A stretch of 64,000 nucleotides of DNA from Sarcomyxa edulis (GCA_009761415.1 QUOL01000026.1:124001-188000); one strand, 5' to 3'. Numbered from the stretch's first letter, positions 24,382-36,441 are shown. The notes: generated by a model from the sequence alone, not told the origin. Numbers and translations: made by a program.

Positions 24382-26399
24382 CTATGCAAGGAGGGAGCGA
24401 CCCGTCATCTCTTCGGGTTGAGGTAAGCCCTACAAGAACAATGGCACAGTCAGCGGTGAAGGACCAAAAGAAAGAGAAAGGATACGCACAAGGAGAGCCA
24501 AAACGGTCGGAGCAACATCACACAAAGCACCCTCATCCTCTCCCTCCTTATCAACGGTGAACTTGTATTTCTTTGGGTCACCAGTCATAATGAAAGGAAC
24601 TGGGTTAGTAGTGTGCGCCGTGTGGGGAGCACCAGTCTCAGGGTTCAACATCTGCTCTGCGTTACCGTGGTCGGCGGTGATGAGGAGGATGTACCCGGCT
24701 TCTTGACATGCTTTGTAGACGGTGGCGACGGCTTTGTCGGTGTGGCCGATAGCTTCTACGGCTGCGTCGAAGACACCCGTGTGGCCCACCTACACATCGC
24801 ACCATACTCATAAGTCACTGTCAAAGTCAAGACTACAATGCACGTACCATATCGGGAGGAGCAAAGTTACACATGACGAACTCGTTGTCGCCCGTCTTGA
24901 GGACTTCAGCGACTTTGTCGGCGACCTTCTGTACACTCATCTTGGGTTCTTTGTCGTACGTGGCAACTTTTGGAGAGGGAATCATGAATCGTTCCTCGTT
25001 CGTGAATTGTTTCTCAACACCTCCGTTGAAGAAGAATGTCACGTGTGCGTATTTCTCCGTTTCTGAATAGGGGTTGCGTGTAAGCGAATGAAGAAAATGT
25101 GACGAAGAAATGAGATGTACCGGCGATGTGAGCTTGATGGATTCCATGGCTGCCTAGCCACTCGGCGAGGACATTGGTCATGGCCTGAGGAGGGAATGCG
25201 ACGTGGAAGGGGAATTCGGCGTTGTATGTGGACATCGTGGTGATGTTCTATGGCAAATGATGTCAGGGTTTGCAGCGCGAGAAAGGGTAATGCGAGCGTA
25301 CAAGTCCTTTGGGGATGTTGACATCCATAGGCTTGTCGAGACCGCCCATGACAGTTGCGAGTTCACGCATACGGTCAGACCTATAGTTGAAGAAGAAGAT
25401 CGTGTCGTTTTCTGCATTACAAGATTGTCAGTATGTCAACTTTCATACACAGATAAACACCGCACCTTTGACTCGTCCTTCAGCACCATTGGGGATAATG
25501 GGCTTCAAGAACTCATCCGTAAGATCCTTCTTGTAGTTGTCCTCGATGGACTTGACGATAGCACCCTCGACTTTACCATCAACAGTCTCACCAACACCAT
25601 CGACGAGACCATCTACGGCAATCTTGACTCTCTCCCATCGCTTATCGCGATCCATAGCGTAGTACCGTCCGACGATCGTCGAGATCTCACCGTAGTTCTC
25701 CTTCTTCATGAAATCAAGGAGCTCTTGAGCGTATCCAGCAGCAGAACGAGGAGCAGTATCGCGTCCGTCACCGAAGAAGTGAACGTATACGTGGGGAACG
25801 CCGACTTCTTTAGCAGTTTCTAGGAGGGCGTATAGATGTTTGTTGTGAGAATGGACACCACCGTCGGAGACCTGAATGTTTTCAGAAATGGAGAAAAAAG
25901 GAGAAATGTACGACAACTTACGAGACCCATAAGATGCAGTCTTCCATTGCCGTTCTTCGCTCTGTTAAAGCTCTCGAGGATGTTTGGATTTTTGTGGAAA
26001 GTTCTCTTCTTGATCGAAACGTCGATCCTGACGATATCCTGCCAGACGATACGTCCAGCTCCAATGTTCAGATGACTGACCGGCACGCGTTAGTTTCGTT
26101 TCTGCAGATCTGTAAATTCATGACAGCTCACCCAACTTCCGAGTTACCCATCAGACCCTCACTAAGACCGACGGCAATTCCGTGGGCAGAAAGAAGACGC
26201 TGCGAGTGCTCCTTTCCGATGGTGTCCATGTTAGTGGTATCTGCGGCTTCGATGGCATTGCCTTTGACACCCTTTTCGGTGGCTACACCCCATCCATCGT
26301 GGACGCTGAGTACGAAAGTGAGACTAGGGGTAATATGATAACATGGAAAAAACGAAGATCGTACATGAGACAGACTTTGTTCTTTACTTCGGTGGTCAT
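24382..26399 (-). CDS. 2,3-bisphosphoglycerate-independent phosphoglycerate mutase
   Basis: Glycolytic enzyme that interconverts 3- and 2-phosphoglycerate through a phosphoserine, using two Mn ions. It starts at 26399 ([19 protein letters not shown]; the first intron falls inside the Ile codon). The catalytic serine is in [18 protein letters not shown]. Other hallmarks are [57 protein letters not shown], and the second metal site in [13 protein letters not shown]. It ends with [15 protein letters not shown] at 24382. Length is about 515 residues, standard for this family. Many basidiomycetes use this alkaline-phosphatase-superfamily enzyme in place of the cofactor-dependent mutase. At least seven introns are present, and no defects are visible. 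Confidence 0.95.
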
Positions 26400-26854
26400 G
26401 TTAGTGTTAGAAGTGAGTGCGACCGTGATTAAATGGTGGTCGAGTTGGTAGGAGGTTGAGCGGGAATGGGAAGGTTTTCGCGCTTTTGAAGACCAAGTCG
26501 ATCGATGACTTCACTCGCGGACTTGAATATTATTTTTTTGGAACCCAGAACACAGATCTAGAAAGTCTAGATCCTGAGTCTGCGTGGCGCAACACACTGA
26601 AGATAGGTCAATTCATGGGACTTCGAACCTTCAAGCTTCAGTAGGGAAGTCGGTGGTCAAGAGTATGGATAGCCTACCTGTTCTAGAGTTGAAAGAGAAC
26701 ATTGATCCGAATTCCCAAAAGCTCAAGCTTATGAAGTGGTGTCAAAGTATTTTCAGCTCAGTAACCTTGGGCTTGAGGTCGATATAATATCTAATCTGGT
26801 AAGTCGAAGTATCTATCAAAAGGTTCTTGAGAAGTTCCCTCCGAGACTCTCTCC
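26400..26854. other. Intergenic region upstream of the phosphoglycerate mutase
   Basis: The region holds the mutase promoter and the 3' flank of the tRNA gene. Short open frames on both strands have no features I can support. Confidence 0.4.
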
Positions 26855-26858
26855 AAAA
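26855..26858 (-). terminator. RNA polymerase III T4 terminator of the tRNA gene
   Basis: A run of four T on the minus strand lies about 20 bp past the 3' end of the tRNA. That is the minimal Pol III stop signal at a usual distance. Confidence 0.5.
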
Positions 26859-26878
26859 CGAGAAACTAAACCTCCCGA

Positions 26879-26956
26879 TGGCCAACATGGGGGTCGAACC
26901 CAGGACCTTGGCGTAACATATTAGCACCACGCTCTAACCAACTGAGCTAGCCGGCC
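26879..26956 (-). tRNA. tRNA-Ile (anticodon AAT) with a 4-nt intron
   Basis: The gene begins GGCCGGCTAGCTCAG with the D arm TAGCTCAGTTGGTTAGAGC and contains the T arm GGGTTCGACCC. The acceptor stem GGCCGGC pairs with GTTGGCC, including two G-T pairs. The anticodon stem TGGTG/CGCCA encloses CTAAT followed by ATGTTA. Compared with the expected 7-nt loop CTAATAA, four bases (TGTT or an equivalent register) are inserted just 3' of position 37, the canonical intron site. Length is 78 nt, that is 74 plus 4, and no CCA is encoded. Decoding AUU/AUC/AUA-type isoleucine codons after A34 to inosine is established for this isoacceptor. Confidence 0.92.
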
Positions 26957-27181
26957 GTGAATGCGCCTCTGGTGTCGTGTTCCCATGGGCTGGGACACCT
27001 CTCGCAGCCTTTGGGACGCGCCAAGGACGCGCAGCTACGAATCCGGGACACGTGACCCGGTACAGCCACTTCGACCTCTAAAAATAACAACCGTCAAATT
27101 CACTTTTTGCAGGGGGTGCACCTTCCGCCCACCATTTCGCTCCGTTGGCTTCAAGGCGCACTGCGCAACCGTATCTCCTCC

Positions 27182-28921
27182 ATGCCCGGAGTACCCTCAA
27201 GCTCAAAGTTGGAAGGATATCAATTCTACAAGGATGTCCTAGGAAGCCCGAAATACGTCGTCGCTCCTATGGTAGATCAGAGCGAATTGGTACATTTTTT
27301 GTGAGCATTTTCGGCAAGTCAGTTCAATCTGATGTAATGTACAGGCCTGGCGAATGCTATCAAGACGATATGGGGCACAAGTCAGTAAGCGATCGCTATA
27401 GTACGATCTGTGTGACATCGCACTTACAAGCTTGCAGTTGGTTTATACCCCAATGATCAACGCCAAGGTGAGCTTCTTAGTGGCTCTTGAGTGTCTGAAT
27501 CCTCAATCTAAATTATCCACAGCTATTCGCAGACGACGCGAACGTACCTTATCGACGGAATAATTTTGATATCGCTACCGGAGAGGAAGGCGGTCCTGAA
27601 GATCGGCCGCTCATCGTACAATTCTGCGCCAACAATCCAGAATACCTTTTGGCTTCGGCCAAAGTCGTCGAAGCGCATTGTGATGCCGTCGACATCAACC
27701 TAGGGTGCCCACAAGACATTGCGAAGAAGGGTCGATACGGAGCTTTCCTCCAAGATGATTGGGATCTCATTTATGATCTTAGTGCGTCTCATCTTTGTTT
27801 CCAAATTTTTGTCCCTTCCTCAATTTCCCGTCGTATCGAATCAGTCAATATCCTACACAAAAATCTATCCATTCCGGTAACAGCGAAGTTCCGAGTGTTT
27901 CCAACCGTTGAAAAGACGGTTGCGTATGCTAAAATGTTGGAGAGTGCAGGGGCTCAGATATTGACGTGTCATGGGCGAATAAAAGAACAACGGGGGCAAT
28001 TATCCGTGCGGACAGCTACTAATCTCTCATCGCATATCTAATTACCTCTCAATACAGGGCATGGCGGATTGGGACAAAATCCGAGCAGTGAAAGAGGCTG
28101 TATCCGTTCCTGTATTCGCGAACGGAAATATCGCCTTCCATTCCGATATTGCCAAATGCCTAGAAGCCACAGGGGCGGACGGCGTCATGTCTGCCGAAGG
28201 TCAACTCTATAACGCAGCGCTCTTTGTACCCTCGAACGACACTCCATCCATCGACTCTGGTTTGTACCTCCCGCATGCCGATCTCGCTCTCGAGTATCTG
28301 TCTATAGTCAAGTCCTTGAAAACGAAAACGAATGGCAGTGGCATCAAGGGACATTTATTCAAGTTGTTGCGGCCTGCGCTGAAGGTTGAGACGGATTTGA
28401 GAGATAGGCTGGGGAGGAGTAAGTTGGGTAAGGATGGGGATATTGACGAGTTCGTCGCACTCGTCGAAGAGATGAAGTTGAGGATGGATGTGAGTGCGCC
28501 CCAAGTGCTGGCGAAGTCATAGTCAGTGACTGAATGTTGTTTCATAGCGCGACGCTAAAGCTGCGGAGGGCCGTTCGGTTGAAGAGCTCACGACGACGGA
28601 CGCTGCGACCGGTCTGAAAATCCTTCCTCATTGGCTAGCCCAGCCGTACTTCCGGCCTACACCTACACTTGTGCCAGCTGGATCAGGTAAGAAGGTCAAA
28701 GCGCGTGCTGGTGAGTCTTCACTCTCTCATAACTTTGTATACGTTGGCCATATGATCTTACAGAAGCAATCGCTGTGTTACACAAACGATCTCATTCAGA
28801 ACGGACACCTGAACCGGAGACTGAAGGTGTCGACGATTCAGATACGAAGCGGGCACGGTTGGAGGTTCCTTCGACTGAACCTTTGCCTTTGTCTGTCGAT
28901 CTACAAGCCCAGCCGGCTTGA
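27182..28921 (+). CDS. DUS1: tRNA-dihydrouridine synthase, Dus1 type (tRNA positions 16/17)
   Basis: FMN-dependent enzyme that reduces uridine to dihydrouridine in tRNA D loops. It starts at 27182 ([20 protein letters not shown]). Motifs in order are [12 protein letters not shown] (FMN site), a Met-Ile-Asn-Ala-Lys segment, [16 protein letters not shown], the catalytic cysteine in [37 protein letters not shown], the FMN/tRNA histidine in [13 protein letters not shown], then [24 protein letters not shown] and [14 protein letters not shown]. The C-terminal helical domain is followed by a disordered tail ending [12 protein letters not shown] at 28921. The arrangement matches Dus1 rather than Dus2 or Dus3: there is no double-stranded RNA or zinc domain. 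It lies divergently from the tRNA-Ile gene. Confidence 0.93.
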
Positions 28922-29079
28922 TCTACATGCTATTTAAATGCATCACTCCAGGCATATTGTGGATGTTTGACTCTAAACGTTGGGATACAGTTAGTCGGTA
29001 ATGTCACGGTATATTTCCCAGTGCTATAGAGGGTCGGGGTATACTACTCTGGGTATAAAATCGCTATGACGATTCACAG

Positions 29080-30417
29080 CTAATCCGACGACGTCTGGAC
29101 GACCTCTTCATTATCCGTTACCTCGAATATATCTTTCGCTTCCAGAGCAGTCTTCTTCCAAACCTCTACGAGCTCCTGCCAGACTTTCCTCTGAACCTCA
29201 ACAGCTTCTTCAGTCAAAGTCCACCCTTGAGGTCTATCCGCGCGTGGATTCGTCTCATTAGCTACGCATCCCGGATATTGGAATCTCAGACTCAGACTCA
29301 CTTCGCGATTCGGCATTTACAAATGTAGCATCCAGACGGTGTTGGTGTGAGCAGGCCGTAGAGGAGATTGAGGGATCCCTTTGAGTTTGGCCATGCGAAG
29401 AATTGGAGGAACCTGTATATGAATTGAGTGTTGGGTTTGGGTGAAGGGAGAAGTGTATCAAAATTACGCGTCAAGTCCTGGAATATCCACGTCATGGTTT
29501 AGGTGAGTAACTGAGGTGCATAGACCCGGGTGTACGACGCTATATAGGGTGTTGACTGTCAAAAAAATCATCACATTCTAGACGATCAGAAACCGAACTT
29601 GATTATCACGCCGTTCGCATGCGGCAGCTTGGATAGCTCTCGAGCAATGAATAACTGGAGCAGTTTCGACGTTCCATAACGATCTTTGATATCGCTCTTT
29701 GACTCGTCGTTCAGTGTCTCTAGGATAGTTGAGGATCTCTTTTCGGGAAACCTAGCCGTATAATGTGCTGTGTGGCTCGAGTTGAGAAGGGGGAATGCTA
29801 TCGAGAAAGATACGCACCGCTTGAACCTGTGATAGTGATATGTGGGGTATATTTCGGGATATCAGCACTGGGAGGGGGGAGATGGACTGTGGACTGTATA
29901 AGTGGCAGGAGAAGAACTGCCAAAAGACCTGTCGCGATGGTGTTGATCTGAAGACTACAACGTACTTTCGTCAGATGTTCGTACTTTGCAGAACTCGGAC
30001 TCACATCTGCTCCCAACCATCTCTCGAAAGACTCCATTTCCAGTTCTGAACGCCCGCATTGAGGACGAGTCCATCCAACCTCGTCAGCTCCGCGTTCACC
30101 CTGTCCGCGAACCTCTTCACGCTACCGAAATCAGCCATATCGAGTACCCATACCTCCAGCTTTCCACTATACCCCGGACACTCTTTCAAGAGCTCTACCT
30201 TGGCCGCATCTCCTTTCTCTTGATCTCGTACCGCGAGAATCAGGATAGCAGGATTGAGACGCGCGAGGTGGACCGCGAGGGCGTAACCGATTCCGGTGTT
30301 GCTGCCTGTTACGATGAAATTTCGACCTGTGAGTGGGATGGAGGTCTCGTGGAGTCGGCCAAATAGTTGGTCTGGGATGAGCTTGAACAGCATGTATACG
30401 AGGCCATTCGTGGCCAT
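29080..30417 (-). CDS. Short-chain dehydrogenase/reductase
   Basis: Classical-size NAD(P)-dependent oxidoreductase. Exon 1 (30417 to about 30003) encodes MATNGLVYMLFKLIPDQLFG, then the cofactor loop as FIVTGSNTGIGYALAVHLA, LDMADFGSVKRFAD and LVLNAGVQNWKW. Following exons give LQINTIATGLLAVLLLPLI and ITITGSS, then the active-site pair in DRYGTSKLLQLFIARELS. A phase-1 intron near 29520-29580 joins IIKF to VNTLYSVVHPGLC, the usual PG motif. The C-terminal exon ends with EVTDNEEVVQTSSD at 29080. The N-terminal hydrophobic segment resembles fungal retinol-dehydrogenase-like enzymes that are membrane-attached. The substrate is unknown. The DUF6589 element starts about 230 bp upstream. Confidence 0.85.
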
Positions 30418-30640
30418 GTTGGATTACTGCTCAAAACTAAGCGATAGACTTGCGGTTGTTCTTGGATGTTCACACCCGAACGCGGTTCTACGAGGCGGGT
30501 TCCATTTTTACCCCACATTCGTTCAAAAATCTTACTGGGTCCAGTGTATTGCTGATGTGTCAGGATATCTGGTGCACTAATTACTCTCAGAGTACTTGCG
30601 CTTGACCTCGCACGGAATCGTGCATGGAAGCCACTGGCAC

Positions 30641-30648
30641 CGCTCAAT
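30641..30648. repeat. Left 8-bp target site duplication (CGCTCAAT)
   Basis: CGCTCAAT directly abuts TAGTCT at the proposed left end of the helicase/DUF6589 element. The same octamer abuts the right end at 36598-36605. Confidence 0.7.
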
Positions 30649-30713
30649 TAGTCTCCCTGAGGCAGAGTAAACAATTCCTTGAAACCTCGTGCCTCGGGAT
30701 ATCCTTGTTTGAC

Positions 30714-30749
30714 GTCTGCTTTCTATAAGCCGGGTCTTGTCGATAGGTC
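30714..30749 (+). repeat. Subterminal inverted repeat, left copy
   Basis: GTCTGCTTTCT, 11 diverged bases, then CTTGTCGATAGGTC. The reverse complement of both blocks, with the same 11-base spacing, lies at 36560-36595. Confidence 0.85.
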
Positions 30750-30897
30750 AACTTCAACCTCCGCTCGGCAACTTGCGATGTCACGCGTCAGAGCCAACGC
30801 GTCAATTCTACGCGTTGTATTTTGTTGATCTCCTCCTCCTTAATCTACGAACTCTTGATACAACCTCTGATAACTTGAAAAGACCTGAAAAAACAAT

Positions 30898-33398
30898 ATG
30901 ACACCTGTTCCCCCACCACCAGATTGGTCCAAGAGGCTAGATTTTGACTGGATGTCTCCTGAGGGTCTCACCAAGCTGGCAGCTCTTGTCGCGCCATCCC
31001 TTCCATTTGTTCCAGCTCCGTGGCAGCTGGAATGCTCTGCTAGACTCTTGAATGGTCAAGATGTACTGTGTGTGAGTGCTACAGGGGATGGAAAGTCAGC
31101 CTTGATGTACATCCCTACTCTAGCACTACCGGGGACCATCACACTGATTGTTTCCCCTACTAATTATTTGGAGAGCGATATGGTTCGTTCTTGTGCCATT
31201 TCGTCTGATTTTCTGACTCTAATCAGCTCACTTTGGCTGTATGTTAGGTCCGTGGCCTTGGAAGCAAAGGAATTTCGGCTATTGCCATCAATTCGGACAC
31301 TCTCGCGGCTGCCGAGCTGGCCTCTCCTCGACGCGACCTTTGGGCTGAAGCAGCCACTGGGAAGCACCATATGATCTTCTTTGGGCCTGAGACGATGAAG
31401 ACCGCCAGCTACTCGACATTTATCCTCGATCCGGTCACCCGTCGGCGCATAGCTTTATTCTGTGTGGACGAGGTACACCTTGTAGATGAATGGGGTGTCG
31501 ACTTTCGTACGGCGTATGGAATAATCAGGACAATGCGTGCGCGACTTCCGGAATGGACGACATATTTTGCTGGGTCTGCAAGTGTCGAACCCGGCCGTCA
31601 AATGGAGAACATCATCAGGATGCTCGGGTTCCGACGCGGATCGTTTCACTTCGAAAAACGTGACTGTGAAAGACATAACGTAGACATCATACTTCGGGAA
31701 ATCAAGTATGCATGCTCAGGCTACGAGTTTCGTGATCTCGATTGGTTGATCCCATCCACGATGCTTAAGGCTTCCGATCTCGCAAAGATCATTCTTTATT
31801 GCGAGACCATCGAACTCGGACACCGCATTGTCAGCTATCTTCGCTCTCTTCTTCCACCACACCTCAAATCCAAGGCAAAAAACCTTATTCGCCATATTCA
31901 TTCGTTACACTGTCCGGATTGCAAAGCTGAGAGTCTCATCTCGCTGTACAAAGCTGGAGATGAACGTGACTGTGCCATATTCGTTGCGACAGCCGTTCTC
32001 GAGGTTGGATTCGACTTGCCGGACCTCGATAGTGTTGTTTTGTATCCAACACCGTCTAGTCTGTCAGGACTCATCCAACGTGCTGGTCGGCCTGCTCGTG
32101 GGAAGGGTATGCGGGGAACTGCGATTGTTTACATCAAAAAACAAGACATCGTCCAAGCTATACAGTACCTAGAGTCAGGAGAGACTCTCGATCCCCGTCT
32201 CCTGACCACCAAAGATACACCATTAGATCATGATCACCATGAAGACGACGCGCGCACAAGGACCATCGACTCAGAAGTAGTGTCGCTTACCGGAGGACCA
32301 AGTCCTACTTCGGTCGTTCCGGCGGTCCAATCTGAAGTATCCACAGACGTCAGTGTTGGTCGTACAACGCGGACCAAACCATCGAAGGAAAAGACGGGGA
32401 CAACAGGCTCTACCAGCACAAGGCTCAATCCGCCTCCTGGTAAACGAAAATGTACGGCTATCCGTCTCGTTGTTGCGGCACATATTCGCAACATGTGTAT
32501 CACCCGTCAGATAAATATGATCTACGGAAATCCTGGTGTTCTTGAGGATTGTAGACGTTGCAGCTCGTGTGTTGTCTATCCCATCCCTGAACCTCGATCG
32601 AAGCCTCCGCCACCCGAAGAAATCCCATCCACCGATACCAGCCTTCTATGGACGAGACCAACTGGAGCGGACGTGGAATATCTGGCACAACAGCTCGAAG
32701 TCGAAGCACTGAAGATTTGGAATATGCGATCTCATCGGGCCGATACTCTGTTCCTCAGCTCTCGTTGTTTCTTGTTGCCAGGATTGATGAAGAGAATAAC
32801 TAAGGACTTCCACTTGCTCACTACAGAGGAGGTACTTCGTCTGCGGATGACTGGGTGGCGGTACTGGGATTCATGTGGCTCTGCACTCTGGGAAGTTGTG
32901 GATAGACTGGGGAACGAAATGAAGGCCAAAATCGAGCAGCGTCATGTTTGCTTCTTGGAGAAGCAGCGGGCCCAAAGAGTCACAAAACAATTGGTAGCGG
33001 TCGGTTTGGATAAGGTGAAGCGAGTGCGATTGATTCTTCCTGATACTTCTCCGCAAAACAACTCCGAAAGCATGGATGATACCAGTGCATCCAGACCGAC
33101 TTCTCCAGTACCTTCGGCTGTTCGTGAAACTGTGGAACCGACTCATTTCTATGGTACAACTCTCAGAGAAACACGCTCGAGAAAGCGTTCCTTCCCATTG
33201 GATAGCACATCAACCCTTCACGTCGAGGCTTCAAAATTTGCTAAAATTAAAAGGAATATGACGGCAAGTTCTCCGAACAATCATGTTTGTCTACTTTTGC
33301 TCATCGCTAGACTCTTCTTAGGCTTCCCATCACAAGGAGAATATAGAACCAATAGCGAGTACATCACTCTCAGCCGCGGTTACGCGGCGCAGACATAA
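30898..33398 (+). CDS. RecQ-like DExH-box helicase of the mobile element
   Basis: Predicted ATP-dependent DNA helicase of 811 residues in two exons (30898-31182 and 31248-33398), joined in frame at SDM|VRGLGSKG. Motif I is SATGDGKSALMY (residues 60-71). Motif II is FCVDEVHLVDEWGVDF (around 167-182), where DEVH and the following xxEWGxDFR match RecQ proteins. Motif III is replaced by FAGSASVEP, and motif VI is GLIQRAGRPARGKG (around 370-385). After the helicase core a four-cysteine element, CITRQINMIYGN...DCRRCSSC, resembles the RecQ zinc-binding subdomain. No HRDC domain is seen. The rest is Ser/Thr/Pro-rich and poorly conserved. Agaricomycetes carry many such RecQ-like genes. Its position between inverted repeats, next to DUF6589, suggests a role in element mobility or replication (inference). 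Confidence 0.85.
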
Positions 33399-33414
33399 TG
33401 CATGAAGGTCTGTA

Positions 33415-36400
33415 CTATTCATTATCTTCCTCCGTGTCCTCGTCAAGTTCTCCGTCAACATGATTCTCCGTGTCTTCGTCGTCGTCCGTGTTTTCGTCTC
33501 CAAGAACCAGGCTTCCTTCCATCACCGTAGAAGGCATTAGCAACTCTAGCTCCGACTCGACATCTGGTGCTTCATCTACATCTAGCATCTCGACATCTTC
33601 CTCGTCACCATTTACATTTCCGGCGTCTAGCAATGTGCGATGTAGAAAGTCTTTTATCTTTGGTCCCTCCGCTAGGGCAATGAAACCTGTCTCAAAATCA
33701 TCTCGTGCAACATGCCCTAGAACACGTCCCGGTCGAAGCTTGTGGAGCTCTCTCTCTGTCATGGCGTCCCCTAGCTCCTTCATTGCGGCGCTCTTGACTT
33801 TGCGGCGATGAGATCCACCTTTTCGTGTCAGCCGGACCGCTGTCTTCATTGATTCGATGGACTGCAGAAACGCGCGTATGTTGTAGGCTATGATCTCCTT
33901 GAAGAAGCTTCCACCGAATTGAGCATCGCGACGCATTGACATCTTTTTGAGTTGTTTGATGTTGTGTTCTTGCAGCAGGTCCATGGGGAACCAACAGCCT
34001 TCGATGCCGGTAAGGTTGCACAACCAATTGTTGAGGATGGCTTCCTGGAGAGCATCTGAATATTCATATTCGAAATTACAGGCTAACTCCAGGAGCTCGT
34101 TTGAATATTTGCTCTTTCCACAGCCCGTGAATGTGAAGACCCAGACCTAACAACGCTGATGTGAGCAACAGATTCAGATGGTCTTGCGGGAAGCCGAACG
34201 TACCGCCATAACATTCATTGCCCGGCCTATGTCGCCCTCGGCCACAGCAAACTGGAATTCGAAATGAAGCATGCTATCACGAAGTCGCAGAATGGTATTT
34301 GAGAGGATCCAGTCACCAAGGACTCGAAGTGCGGGTTTCGACTTGTCAAGCTCAGAATCAATGTCCATTTCAGCAGGTGATTTCGTCCATGGAGTTCCAA
34401 CTGGGAAGCCATAGGCGGTGTCACCGCGTGAGGCATGTTCAGCTGCTTCCGTTGTCATGTATCGGGCAACAATATCCTCGCTCGCTTTTAGGAGGTCCTC
34501 AATTGGAGTAGGATGCTCTTCAAAATGATGTTGCAAGTCATCGACCCCAAGATAGACTCTAGGTGCGAAGATATTAGTTTATGCATGCCGTAACTGGTGT
34601 AATAACTCACTTCCAGCAATCAATTATCTCTGCCCGAAGATTGTCGAACACGAACCGCTGAGAAGGATAATAATCTGGACGTTTTACGTTCTTGACTTTT
34701 CCTCGCAAGATGGAATTCGTGAAACAAAACGAAGAAATATCGCCCGACTCCGAGTCTGTCTTTGTGTTTCCCCAATGAGTCGATAAAACACGCTCCAGGT
34801 CTGCCCATCCCATGTGCCAGAGTTGTATTAACGGGAGAACCCATCCATAACGCGCATAACCATGAGGACAATCTGCTAAAAACTTCTTGAGGGTTCTTGC
34901 TTTTTCGACGGAGGCTTGATCTCCTCCAAGAATTTCCAGAAGTTTCGCAACCTCTTCTTTTTCCAATCCTAGCTGTTTTAGATTGAGGTCATCGAATACA
35001 TTACGCTGGCCGGTAGTGTTGCCTTCGTCATAGTCGGACGTAGCTAGGGGATGAACTGTTGTTTTTCGTCCTTCACGCATACGGTGGGTAGAAAGGGTGG
35101 TGCGGAAACGTAGGTTGATGAAATCTTGGTGAATTTGAAGGATTGGGACTTCCTCTGTTAGGAACCGGAGAGTGTGGAGAGCGAACGTAGATTTCATCTT
35201 CGTCATGTCAATGCGATCCAGTAAGACATCGGCTGTCAGCTTGTCTCGGAGACGTTGATTATGTGCTTCCTCAAGAGCCTGTACATTGAATGCCTTCTGA
35301 GGATCGCAGTCCGCAACTTCCACAAATGTCGCAGCCGTCCCGTTATTGACCTGGTCCTTCTGGCCTAAATCAGGATCCCATGCTCGCTGCATCCGGTTAA
35401 TGTTGTCGTATATAAGTAGGAACGCTCGTGCTGGTGCTTTCTGACGGATGGTTTCCTGTGAAGACCGTGACAGCTTTCGGAGGAGTTTCAAAGTTGAGGT
35501 GTACGACGAAGAGAGTCCAATGCGATTGAGAACAGCATATATTGCGTGCGAAGCCGTGTTTGCAAAGAGCCATAGTCCGACAATATTTCGAAATGTTGAG
35601 AAGCGCAAGTTGCGGGCACACATGAGGAGAATACACGCAACCAGAAGGATCTAACATGGGATGATAAGTATATCGTAGTACCTGCACATCAGAATCTACT
35701 CACAACAAATGGATCCTGGCGGTTAAAGCCAGATCCCATGAAGAGAGGCTTCGAGAAATGGGTCGCGTACGGAGTATGATCACTCGATCCAGGAGGGGAA
35801 GCAGACATGCCATTTTGAGCTAGCTTCTTGACGGGAATGGCTGCCGCAACCAGGAGACGCAGAAGGGTGGGCGCTTTTTCTTCGACAAGTGCCATAACGT
35901 TTCCTAGGGAGAAGTTATGGATAAACTCCCATGTCGTGTCTGTTCCCGAGAAATGGAGGCCCCCCTTCTTGTTCGACACCTCCGCGGACTCTTTGTCGAC
36001 AATGGACTCAACCTTTTGGATAGCCCATTCCTGGATGTGCCAGCGTGCCATTTTCTTCGCGTCTGGTCTCTTCTTTTCGCTAGCAGGCCGGTCCTCTGTC
36101 ATGGTGCGTGCTGCCTTAGGTGCACTGTCCTTGCTTGAATACATGAGCTCGACAATTTCCGAGGCCTGGACTTTTGTACGGCCTCCGAGAAAAGCAGATA
36201 CCATCTGGCTATGGACCTGAGATCTGCCCTTGTCCTCCCGTACAGGAACTTCGAAGAGATACTTGAGAAAGCTGCCTAAAGTCCATCGGGATTTTTGCAT
36301 GCCTTTGAGGATTTGGTCCAGTCGTTCGGAGTCCGTGAGAGGTCTGTGAATACAGCCCGGACAGGTACAATGTTCATTACCCTCATTCTCGATGTTCGGC

Positions 36401-36441
36401 ATCGAGTGTAAAAGATGGAGGATATCGAACACGAATTTCAA
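33415..36441 (-). CDS. DUF6589-family protein of the mobile element
   Basis: Four exons (36441-35704, 35650-34611, 34558-34204, 34146-33415) join in frame to give 954 residues. I recognise the family from its C-terminal half: VWVFTFTGCGKSKYSNELLEL, then ALQEAILNNWLCNLTG and DLLQEHNIKQLKKM. The middle exon contains LLIYDNINRMQRAWDPD and DFINLRFRTTLSTHRMREG. The N-terminal part is rich in charged helices, with a CTCPGCIHRP cysteine cluster near residues 28-37. The tail is strongly acidic (DDDEDTENHVDGELDED). DUF6589 is widespread and expanded in mushroom genomes and has no assigned activity. Its location inside inverted ends suggests it could be the recombinase or transposase component, but I see no established catalytic triad. 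Confidence 0.85.

Noticed and set aside
26742..26930. Minus-strand frame covering the tRNA
   Set aside because: Overlaps the tRNA-Ile gene; chance frame.
31164..31370. Stop codons in the helicase gene near 31190-31240, first read as a disabled copy
   Set aside because: A 65-nt GT-AG intron (31183-31247) removes them and restores the frame, so the gene is intact.
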